Assembly (NCBI RefSeq): GCF_018139145.2
Contig: NC_059471.1
Location: forward strand, 45,624,226 to 45,688,225
DNA length: 64,000 nucleotides
From: Gymnogyps californianus
Lineage: Eukaryota; Chordata; Aves; Accipitriformes; Cathartidae
Direction: 5' to 3'
The position numbers and the translations under genes are program-made. The first letter of the stretch is position 1. Each line of letters starts with the position of its first letter. Below the pieces are notes generated by a model. That model worked only from the letters and a program-made list of their open reading frames with translations. It did not search any database and was not told the DNA's origin. Shown in pieces: positions 38,201 to 50,200 of this stretch.

Positions 38201-41200
38201 GCATTTGTGGTAGTAAAGTAGGTGCACAGTTCTCATATAGCAATGGGTACATTGATTATCTGCCACAAATCCTTCCATGTAATATCAACAGCGTGACACA
38301 CAACTACAGACTTCTTGGGAAGACAGCATCAAATAGGGGGAGCTGTGTCTGCAGCTTCATATTCACCACAGGGAAAACTGCTATATCAACACAGCAGTAG
38401 CTACACTCAAACCTTTATCCTGTGAAGAATTTCCAGGCTATGGTGCAAAGTCCCTAAAAAGAGTTAGATGAAAGGAAAGCCCAGCACGTTAAGTGTTCAC
38501 AATGTTTTTAGTGGTAAGTCAGACGATCGCAGTTTGCCAGCTGCAGTCTGTCTCCCCACATTTGGCTTGCACAAAAGGAAAGATCTGCAAGGGAGGCAGA
38601 CTATGAAGTTTCAGCTACACTACCTCAATCAGCACTTTTCATATCAAATACTCTGTGCTGAATGATAATCCACCAAGCTAGAATTGGCCTTTTTAGTGAC
38701 CAAAGCTGTCACTATGCTAAAGATCTACAATAGCTTCCTGACATCTGTAAGCCTCAGTGAGCAAACTGGACTCACTATCATACACAGGTATCAGACCCTG
38801 CTTCCATATCCTGGCAGAGAAATAATCGTGCCTTCAATTTCGCCTACCCAGCATTAGGTACCACCCCCTGCTCTCCTCTAAGAACAGCACTAGGGGCTGG
38901 GAGCCCTGGATAACAGACAGTCTGAATTATTCTCTACTCCTGATTTAGTTTCTTCAGTGCCTTAGTTCCCTATGCATCATACGATTAGCAGGTGGCCTCA
39001 GTAGAGCCCCATGTTGCACTAACCAAAACAGCAACAGAAAACCCTGTGACAATCATCTTTGGCTAACTCTTACACAGTCTTTGGCGATGGGGTAACCACT
39101 GCTTGTGCTAGCTAAACAGACTACAAAACTTATTTTCAATCTAGAGGTGCTGTTTTCCAAAGGCATTTCACTCCAACAACTCTTGGAAAGAAGGTATTGA
39201 GTTTGGATATATTAATCATTATAACTCATGTTTCTATAAACAACTGTAATGAAACTACTTCTCACTATTTCAGGTCTTATAGATCACATGTTAGAACACA
39301 AAAACTGAGTCATTCCAGGGCTTACTAAATAGAAGCTACATAAGAAGGAAATGAAAACTTCCTTTCTATTGCTACGTACAAAAATCTACATTCAGCTATT
39401 GTGCCCCTAAACACACAGACAGTCCTAGGAATAGTGTTCAATTTACAGTAGTAAGATTTACAGGAAAGTCAGAATAACAGGGTGGCTATTTTAGGGTATG
39501 AAACAAAGCTGGTTACATCATTTGAGTCACAGAGTTTACAGTGGGATGGATTAGTCACATGTGCTACTTCGTGAATTGTGCAAATCATACAGTTCTGAGG
39601 ACCTGTATTTCTGTTGTTAAACCCTCCCTTCCAAAATTCCCCTGGCATTTTAAGCAACTAACATTAATCACTTCCTCTTTCAAAGAGCTCTCTGATGAGT
39701 GATTAGAGGAAAACTTTCAAAAGTCTCATGCGCACACCTTGCCGTATTCAATGGAAAGCAAGGGCACTTGTGAAACTTCTTAAATGGAGTTCAGTCATTG
39801 CTACTGAAAAGCAGAGCAGAGTTTTCACTACCTCCCAACCTGGGGAAACAGAGACTTTCACAACTTGCCTGTCAAGGCACTGATATCGAACCTCAAACAC
39901 GCATGGGAAAAAGTCTTAAGGATTCTTAAGAAAAGACCCTGTTCTGAAAACACACAGGCTTAAATGTCTACATGGGAAATACGTTGCAAGGTCAATTAGC
40001 AGAAATAGTCCAATCATTAATTCCAGTTTTTAATGATGTTTTCCACTTTAAGAAAAAGTTGCTACCTCAAACTCAAGAAATTTGTAACTGCTCTACAAAC
40101 TATGGATTATAGAGCCTACACACTGGGGCAAGGCAGAGGATGAATATTTCTTGAGTTATACAGTGACATAACCCCCAAGAAGAAAAAAAACACAACTGCT
40201 TTCTACAAGTTCCTGCCCTGCTGCAATCTATCAACAACTGAGTAAGATGAAATGCACCAGAGTCAATGTACTGCAAATTAAGAGATGGCAGTATATAAAA
40301 TCTTAACGAACTAGAGAAGAGAGATTTAAGAACTGAATGCAAACTAGGACATGATTGCAAAAATTGATTTTTTTTTTTTTTTTACTTTACTTTCTTTTAT
40401 TTATTTTAAGAAAATGACAACTAGATTATGGTACAGCTTCTACATCAGGATATTTCAGCTTGGTAAAACAGACATATGAAAGGGCAAAGCCAAACAGTTG
40501 AATAGAGAAATTCCACCAAATGGAGTATTTCCAATTTACTTTACTTACCGTTACTGTTTTAATCACTTAACATACCTCCCATGCAGCTCTGGAAAACGAT
40601 AACAATGTAATACTTTGTATTTAAGACAAATGCATCACAGTTCAGTTTGAAGAATAATGATTCTCCATAAGGCTACTTAGCCTATGCTCCTGACCCAACA
40701 CAGAAACCAAAATGCATTCATCAGCTTGTATGCAATAAAAAATGAAAAGCTTTTTCCAATATAATGCCTCAAATATTTCAGTCTGTACTTTCATCCTTAA
40801 GCTGTTGCAAGTGATAGCCCAAGTACTCAAGAGTACAGAGTACTGATCATCTAAGCTTTTTATCTCCAGTAACTGCAACTCAGTTTCACCAAAGCATCAT
40901 CCCATTCACTAGTCTATCAGATAATGCATAGTATGAAGATGAGACAGCTAGTTTAGGAAGAAGGGGGGGGGGGGGCGTGTAGAAAAATGAATAAACCCAA
41001 AAAACTTGTTCAGATTACAAACATGCTTATTGCTTGGTTTCAATTACCTAAATCTCTTGCCAAAACTGTTCTTTAAAATGCTCCCAAAGACCGATATTCA
41101 AAAAACCACAAAGCTACCCCATTTCTTGTGAACTCTTTACGCAATACATATCTGAATTATTTTGCACTTGAGTCCACGCAAGCCAACTGACTTGAGAATA

Positions 41201-44200
41201 AATACTGTTGCTGCTCATGCCAAGGTTTGCATTTTCCCCAGTTCGCTTTCATTTCAACTTCTTGATTGCTCTAAGTAGCAATTGAATCAACTCGACCTAC
41301 TTTGCAATTTGGAGGCTGGGATGGTACAAAATCCCCCAGATCAAGTACAGAAAGACAGCTAATATTTCAACTCCCAGGACTTAAGCTGGCAGAAGCCTAT
41401 ATGTAAGCCTAATACATCAAGTATTCCTCTGCTTTGGGAGGAGGAAAAACTACTTCCTATCAGTTTACACCTCTCCATGGGTTCTCACTCCTGTCATATA
41501 TTTTTATTCTCAATAATTACTTTCTGCTATTTTGTTTAAAGAACATTCTCAAGTATTTTACTTTCTTCATGAGAAATGAAGCTGTTTTAAAAAAGCAATC
41601 TGTTGAAATTCAAGTGGCAATAAGTCATCTTAAATTATCCTTGCATAACAATGCAATGAACAGAGACTGTGTGAGCTAGTCAAACCTATGCTGAAAGCTG
41701 TCCCATTTTTAAAAGTGCTGCTTTTATTTTTATATTAAAAAACCAAACAAATTCTTCCAATAGCCTAGCTTTCAGGAGTAGCTGATGAATAAAAGCCAGA
41801 AATTCCAGAAGTCACAGAAACGAAAGTTTAAAAGCAGATTATGCTCTCAAATTCCTGTTTGTTTACCTGTATGTTGGAAGGACTTATTTTTTTTTTTTAA
41901 TCCTTATGTGTGCTTGTGTTCAATATTAAATGCTGCACAACACACTTGTCAAAAGTCAAGATTATGTGGACCGCTTCCACTCTAGACAAATGAATTGACA
42001 ATGCAGTAAAAACATTCTGAAGGCACCTATTAATATTGTGTTGATGCCCAACTTTACTATACTGTTCACTCCTTAAAGCAGAAAACATACTGGTGTTTTC
42101 TCTCTTCCACAGAAAGCATCATAGCAGTGATCATTAGAATTTAACCCAAAAAGCTTAGCCTCCCCACAAACATTAGGAAAAAAGACATGTCTTTCACCAT
42201 AGTGAACTTATCTGAAGAATACGTTTTTTCCTCCTGGCTTTAGGTATCTCCAACACAGCCCTTTAAATCCTAGCAAGTCAACGGAGGCTTCCTTTTTAAT
42301 GGAGGTGAAGACACTTTTAGGGCATGTTTCATGCTTTCTAAATTAAGATGTTCCCAGTGACAGGCACAACTGGCTGTATTAGTGTTCAGGAAGGAAGGTA
42401 GATAAATAGGCAGGATCAGTTCCGTAAATGTCAGAATATTAAAGACAATCACATTAGGATGAGAGCAACTGTGCTGCAGAAACACCAACCTCTCTCCATT
42501 GATTAGATGAGATGAAGATATCTACAGTCAGGTGAAAGGCACTGTACCCTGCATCTCCAACACCCTACTATTAGTTTCTGAGATTGTGGCCATGTGCCAA
42601 AATGTGATGTAAACATGGATCAGAATCATCTTCTATACAGCAGCCAATACATAAAGACACATACATAATAAGCAGAGTTGCTTTTTAACACCCAGCTCCC
42701 CAGCTGGCCCTGGCTTGGTGTTATTTGCATAGGCCCATCTGACTGCTACAAATCAAACATCTTTCTAAAATGAATTCCAACTGAAACTGGCTCTGCACAG
42801 CCTGCACATCAAACTGGCTCCTGCACATCGAAGTTCACCAGAACACCAAGAAAAGCTGCCCGCTGCATCATGTGTAATCTCAAAGCTACATGATACAGGA
42901 AGTCAGACTATAAAGAATTTTTCGCCAGTGCAATGTGGCTAGGATACACTTCATGAATGTGTAGTAACCATGATTATTCTTAGAGAGGAAAAAGCACTGA
43001 AGTTTTAATTAGAGTTCCTAACAGTTAAACAGCTTATAGTCTTCAGATTGTAAGGGACTGCCACACGGTGCTCAATTCCAACCTAACATACACTCACAGG
43101 AGAATCCTAAGAACACCTCACACTGAGCCTATTGGGATAGAAGATGGTCCTCTCTGTGAAAAATAGCCAAAGGAAAAAACAAAAAACAAACAAAAAACCC
43201 CCCCACCAAACCCACAAGAAAAAACACACCATAAAAAATTTGAACTTGCTCTCATTCTTAAACCTGATGGCACAACACACATTTGCAAGCTAAATCAGGG
43301 AAAGCTTAAAGAGTTTCAGCCACCATGAGTTGGACAATATATTTCATTCTCCATTAGCCAGTTCAAGTGACAGTTGGATTACCTCAGTCACTCTTATCAC
43401 ATCAGCATTATTCATTTGGCACTTCTTTCTGACTACGTTTGTTGTATTCACTTCATGAACCCAACTAGAGGCCAACACTTCATCCTTGCTACTGCAATTT
43501 CCTCACCATGACAGTTCAGGCCCAGTTGCTCCCAGCAAGATCTATAGCTAATGAGATCCCATTTTCACATAAGTTTTTGTGCAAATTCAAGATCAAATGG
43601 TATCAGAAACCTTTATACTATAAAACGTAAGTAGAAACAGGGTGGTCTTCTGGGAATTGCTCCTAATTTGAAATCTCCCCACCCTACCGTTCAAAACTCC
43701 ATTACAATGAAAGGCAGTATCTTGACTAGCATGCATAACCAATTCCAAAAAGGGTAATATCTCAGAAATTTCAGCTTGGAATTATCCGGCATTAAAGTAC
43801 AGTTTTAGCACAATACTCAATACCTACATTCCCCAAATCCAGAAAGCTAGGTTTAATGGGATCCAGCTGCCTGTACAAACTAACCTGGGCGTTGGTTCAG
43901 CTTGGACCAAGTCTGCTAACTGAAGGGAATGCAGAAACAAAGTTGGACTGGAACCCAAATAAGAGGTAGTCTGTAAGAGACAGGTTATTTTTTTGCCATT
44001 TCTCTGCACACCCTGGCGTGCACTCATCAGTTTCTTTAATTTCAACTTTAATAATTCACCTGCTACTTAGTCTAGTGTTACTGCAGTGTAGTAGGGAATG
44101 GAAAATCTAGGCATCCAATTCACTTATATAGCAGCCACTACTGGATGCAAGGTTTAGAACAGGAGATATTAAAAGCCTACTTCTACACTGGACAAGATGT

Positions 44201-47200
44201 CAATCTCTCCTCTCAAATTTCAAAAACATACACTGCTTATTCCTTATTCATTTGTGCTTGGGTAAAAAGGTGGGGTCACCTTCAAGTGACTCCCTCTTCA
44301 AAACTGAAATATTTCTAAGACTGGTTTTGGAAAGACCTCTGAAAATTAAGTAATGATTAGTTTACATTATCCCTCTATTAGAAGGTGAGTCTAGACAATT
44401 TACCATTTACTTCTTAAAAGCTGTGGGATTGGGGGGGTGGATGAGGGGGGGGCCAGCAGGGGTCCCGCCACTATAAGGCTATGCGGTCACCTTCCTGTAA
44501 GGATGTCTCACCTTATTCCACTTACATACAAGTTATTCTGCTGGAAGGACCCCAACTGTAGAAATTTCCCACTAGGTGTTTTGTAATTGTGTCTACATTA
44601 CAGTATTTGGCTGCATGCTGTACACCAATTACAGATTAGAGGCCAGAAAGAGACAATTTAAATGTCAGTGAAATCAAGGTAGGATACAGTGTGCTTAAGG
44701 AGATGATACATACTTTGTATTTATTCTAACCTATATTTTATTAGAGATGACTCACCCAAACTGTACCTTAAAGCCACCTTTAGGTCAACCACCTCTCACA
44801 TTTGTTTGTATATTTACGTAATTTTTTACAGTCTACCCTAAAATGGAGATGACAAACTAATACGTGTTTAATGAAACTGCACTCCACAAGGTGAAAAGAT
44901 TTCTTTAGGTACCCCTAAAAACTTCCACATCCATCTCATACAACTGAAATCCCCATGTATTAAGAGTCCTAACACACCCAGAATCCAGATCTCAACAACA
45001 CTTGTTTTTGGTAAGAATGAAATCTACTGTTATTTTTCCAGGGAGAAAGCCATAAAAGCACTTTCTACAACTCCACAGTCTTCTGTTGGGAACGATTAGG
45101 GGAGAGCCACACTCAGAGATGAAAAGTACCACAAACACAAGTATAGTTCAGCGAACAAGGACAGACTGACGATAGAAAAAGGAGTTGCCATTGGCAGAAG
45201 AGAAATAAAAAGGCCAGCAACTGGCAAAAAAACATCATGAAGTTCAAAACTATGGCTTCATCTTATTCACTATAGGCCTACTTCAGAGAAATAACCCATA
45301 TGCAGTTTCCTCAAGCACCCTCCTGAAGGAGGGCCTATTCTTACAGTAAAAAGAAGTGCGACTTCCATTCAGATACTCAGTCTTTCACACTGATGTCAGA
45401 AAGCCCTTGTATCTTCGCTTCTTCCCTGCTCCTCTTCAACTGGAAGTTATTTGCCGGTTCTCTCTAAATATCTCACAGCTAGTATCACCCAGATAACTTG
45501 GCATTTCCCCTTCCTCATGCACAGGCATCCCACGTTAGTACTGTACACTCTTCACATTGCTCTTCTCTTATTTTCACATGCCAATGATCACAGCAACACA
45601 TGCTGGTTTGCATTCAGCAGAGAAAGCATTAAATTGGCGTGACACTTCTAAAAACCATTGCATTTCAAGTGACAAACCAATGCAGCAGATTTGTAACACT
45701 GCAACAGAAACAGGTCAGAGCTACTAGATGTCAGCAGACAAGCCTCTATTTTTAACAGGCTTTTTTGGCCAAAAGCCTGTTCGCCCATTTGCATCAAGTA
45801 CTTAGGAAGGCTGTTAGAAATGCAGGAGCACAAGGCAGAGTGGGAGAGATCCCATGTGCTGCATTGCACTGGGAATCCTGTTGTTAAGCTGGTGGCACTG
45901 AAGAACCAGGCAGGAGACAACACTCTCACCTCTTGGAGAGGTCACTTTCTGGGTGCTGGAGTAACCTTCCTGAGCCCTGGTAAAAGCTTTTCAGGAAAGA
46001 AGGGGCAGAGACAGAGGAGGGGAGACCAGGTGACACAGATTCACTCTCACTGAGAGCGCGCCGAACCCCGACCATAGGACTGTGCAGGCAACAAGAGAAC
46101 ACAGCAGATGGGTCAGCATGGATTTGAATATAACAACAAAACATCCAGATTAAAGATACTGGCCAAGTACCTCATCTGGGCTTACAGTAATTTTGTTTCC
46201 CAGAAGATAAAATGTACCAAGTGCACTACTGGGCAGTTTCCCTGATGATATTGATTTTGCTGTTACAGCTTCTTTCTTTTAAGAAACATTTCAATGACAC
46301 TGCAGAACAGGCAGACCACCTTATTTCTTTAGCCTTATTTATTCTCAAAGCAAGTTCAGAAAAAGAATCTCTGAAACTTTCAGAAAATATCCTTAAAAAC
46401 CTGCTTCCAATAACATGAACCACCTTGTTTCTTCCCTTCAGTTTTCTCTTGCTTTTGTAAGTAACGTATTGCTAGAACACATTAGAAAGTAGAGATTATT
46501 TAAATGCAGTATTTTTGGATAAATTTTTGTGAAGTGTTTAAATCAAGAAAGATAGTCCTACTACACAGTTAAACATTACTTAATAATAGTAACAAGTGTT
46601 GGGGGGACATAAAAAATAATTCAGTTTCTTTTAATTAACATTTTTGATTAATCCTCAATAGGAAAGGACAGAAGGAAAATCCCAGCCTAGAACCAAGTTG
46701 TTACAAACTGTTTTGACTGAAAATCTGCTGATGATGCCACTTAATCAGCGACTTCTTAAAAGATATTACAAAGAAGTGAAGTCAGCAAGTCCTTCAGTTT
46801 GAACTGTCAGGGTTTCCTGTTTGCATACAACATGGTCAGTGGAAAACAAAAATAACCAAAGTTTATCTCAGTAAAAAACACATTATTTATCTCTTCAGAA
46901 ACACAATGTAACAATGCTACTTCAAGGCTAGTTTCTTACCCTTCACCCCCTTCCTTTCTCTTAAACAGAACAGACTTTTTTACCTTTCTCTACAAGCTGG
47001 TGCGGCATTCACACTGATATTTTAATCTAGACATCAACAGGTGAGAAATTATTATTTAAAGCCATTTTTAGAAAGAGCCTACAAAAAGCATAATTGCAGC
47101 CAAGCATTGAAACAGACGAGTAGTTTGGAGAAAGTGCTCCTCCAACAGAAAAAATTCAGGTCATCTGGGCCTGAATCTTGTAAAGGTTTTGGAGTTTGCA

Positions 47201-50200
47201 TGGTCACTTACTGCAGATAGCCAGGATGGAGGCAGAGAAAGTACAACCGAAGAGGCCCACAATGAACTGTGGTGACCTCTTCTGACTGAGTGAAGGAACT
47301 CCTGAAGGAACAGTGTTCTACATGTTAATAGCTGGAGAGTCTCCAAAAAAGAAAGGGAAAGAAGTTACAGAGGGAAGCTCCGGAGAAAGGCAAACAGAGC
47401 AATCGCATGCCTCGCAGTTCAGTGGAGGTGTTTCATCTTTAAGGCCTTTTGTGAGACTCCTCACCAGTTTTAATTCTGGACATACTCTCTGGGAGCTTTG
47501 GCTAACACAGTCACAGACACTTGAAGCTGTCAGTGCCTTTTTCATCCTGGCGTGACGGTCAGGCGACCGTCTCTGCAGTTAAAAGCGGCAAGGACCTCTT
47601 CTCCAAAGGGCCTGACTACCAACACTGCCAAAAAGGCTCAGCTGAGAGGTGACAAATAAATAAATAAATAAATAGATCAGTGCCAGTATCTAGCCCGATG
47701 ATCAATTCGCTGGATTGATGCTTCCCCTGAATCACTAATTCAGGGATTAGTGAGTTACTGCAAAGCACCAAACTACTCGGAGGCAGAGAAGACAGGCTGA
47801 AAACAAACAAATAAATAAATAAATGAAACCCAGAGCGGTGCAGAAACAGCTTCTGTAAGAAGGAACATGGGTGAGGCTCATGTACCGAAATCGCAGGAGA
47901 CAGCAGGCGCGTGGCGCGGCATGCCCTGACTCACCTTGTCGCCTCGACGCAGCTCTGCCGCAGCAGTGGGGACCGGACACTCTGGGACCTCCCGTTCTGG
48001 AAGGTTATCCTCCGTCTGGCACTGGAGGGGGGGTGGCTGAAGGTGTGCGCACGCCTCCTGAACTGGGGGGAGTCCAAGTCTTCCTCGGGAAACGGCTGCC
48101 AGGCTGAGGACACAGGGGACGCCGGAGGAGTAGCTGGTGGGGAATCGCCCGGCGAAGCGTCCTGAAAGGAAGTGCTGGCGGAGTGAGGCCTGCCGCTCTG
48201 CGCCCTGCGAGAGCTCTCGCCTAACCCCACGGGCCGCGCGCCGCATCGGGGCACCAAAGCCTCTCCCCCTTCTTGGTCATGGCCTATTGTATGCTAATTA
48301 TCACCAAAACCAGACATCCTTCGATAATTTACTCCAAACCAGCAGCGTCCTTCTTTAAAAAAAAAAAAAAAAAGGAGGGAGGAATAAAAATATATATACA
48401 ATGCAAACAACATACTAATTACTCTAGGCATCCTCTCACAGGGATCAGCATTCCAGCTACCGGACCTCTGGCTCTTTCAGGAGAACACAGGAATTGAAAA
48501 GACTAGGGAAACTGCTTTTAGCTAGTTTCCTCGACATATCGCGAGCATACTTCCTGTACCGTCATAGTGATATCCTGGAAGAGAGACTGTTATTACACAG
48601 CCAGTTTATGAGTAACTGTAGCAGGAAAACCGTAACAGAATCTTCACCTCCTGGGAAAACCAGCAACCAATCCTCATGTGAAGTAAAACATTAAAAACAG
48701 GAAACAAAAAGAAAGTGAACAGAGTTCTGCCCGCTCGCCCCCACACAGCATCCCCAACAGCTGGTTTTAGGTCAAAAATTCTTACTTCCCTAAAGCAACT
48801 ATTACTTACAGAAAGGATTTTTCACCTTCAGAGCACTTCCTTTTGTTGAGATATGACCTTTTTTAATTACTTCAGTGAAACAAGGCAGAAGCTGACCAGA
48901 AATTCCCTGCTTTTTGTAGAAGCAAGGGAAGTGTAGAAAAAAAGGACTGGCAATCAAACAATAGATTAAAGCTGAAGCTTCAAGTCAACATATATGCCAG
49001 CTTTCTTACACCCCTCGCCTCCCAGTGGAAACTCTTATTTTGTAAGTTTTTGAGTTTTGTAAATTGATGTGCTTTGTGCTACTTCCTTCAAATCGAAGCA
49101 GAGTGCCACATTTATACTTCATTAACACCCGTGCATGAAAACGTGCCAATTTTAACTAAGCTCCTTACGTACTTTGTCAGAAGCAAGGCTGTTGCAGCGC
49201 TCAAAGCTGTCCACGCTTCCCAGGCGGCCGCGCATTCTGTTGGCTCCCTGCAAGAAAAAAGGCGAGTAATTTAATCTGGTCTTTTTCTTCTTTTTCTGAA
49301 GGTTAAGCAAAGATGGCAACAGCTGTGCAGGTGAACACAGGACAGTTCAGGCATGTGACAACGTTTGACATAAGACCACAGATCATGGGGCAAGCACTGG
49401 ATTTTACAAGCAGTGACATCTTTAGCCGGCAAAACTGTATCTTCTCCCTCCTTGTTCCCAGGAGTTTTAAACCTGCAGCTCTGTTGTCTGAAGCAACTGA
49501 GTATTTCCTGATCCATTTGAGGCAAAATAGCTGAGTTGGCTTAAACAGCTGAGTTCAAAAAGCTCCAGACTTCAGTACTGTGCATGCACTGCAGCTAATG
49601 GATGCATTTGACACACTACAATCTCAACAGAGAGTTTACTCCATATCTAGACATTTCAGACAAATTAAGTCCACCGGGGCAAAAGTAGTGAAAGGACTAA
49701 AACTGGGGAAAAACACTCTCTGGCTGCAAATCCAGCCAAATAACACCAGATACAAACAAGACTTTTCAATTGTAATGCAGCTAACCCTGAGACCAATTTG
49801 CTAGCAATTGGCGTTAGCAGATCTTTGCCGAACTTGTTAACAGTCATCTGGTTTCACAGGAAGAGGGGATAGAGCCACAATACTTCTGACTACCTTCCAC
49901 TCCTAACTTTAACTCCCATGAAACATTGGTGATATATGCTGTTGGACACTTCTGACTGCTGAAGTAAGTTGCTTTCGGTACTTTATCAGGGGAAAAATAG
50001 TCTAGGTTTTAGGAAAACTATCGATAGAGCTCCTCTTGGTATGCTTGCAACTCCAGGGGAAGTTTTGTCAACATCAGCAGTATTTATTTAGCCTCCTTTT
50101 TCCTGGTAAGGTTTATTTTCAAGACTTAAAGTACATTATCCCATCTAAGCTCATTACCAATTAATACTCTGCCTAAAGCATCTCTTCACTGACCCTCACA

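Larger units (their letters stand above)
37310..45929 (-). other. TBC1D4: TBC1D4 intron I-J, 8.6 kb
   Basis: The longest intron in the window, phase 2, between the probable cassette exon and exon J. It holds G runs at 37359-37376 and 40963-40975, a canonical four-run G-quadruplex motif at 44425-44462, a T tract near 40370-40383 and an A-rich stretch near 43164-43230. None of the short ORFs resembles a known protein. Confidence 0.85.

Noticed and set aside
47655..47824. Two AAAT runs about 135 bases apart as ends of a mobile element
   Set aside because: Both are on the same strand as simple AAAT repeats, with no target duplication or element-like sequence between them.
47878..48246. 122-codon minus-strand ORF in a second frame over exon H
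   Set aside because: A shadow in GC-rich DNA. The correct frame gives [13 protein letters not shown] and joins both neighbours.
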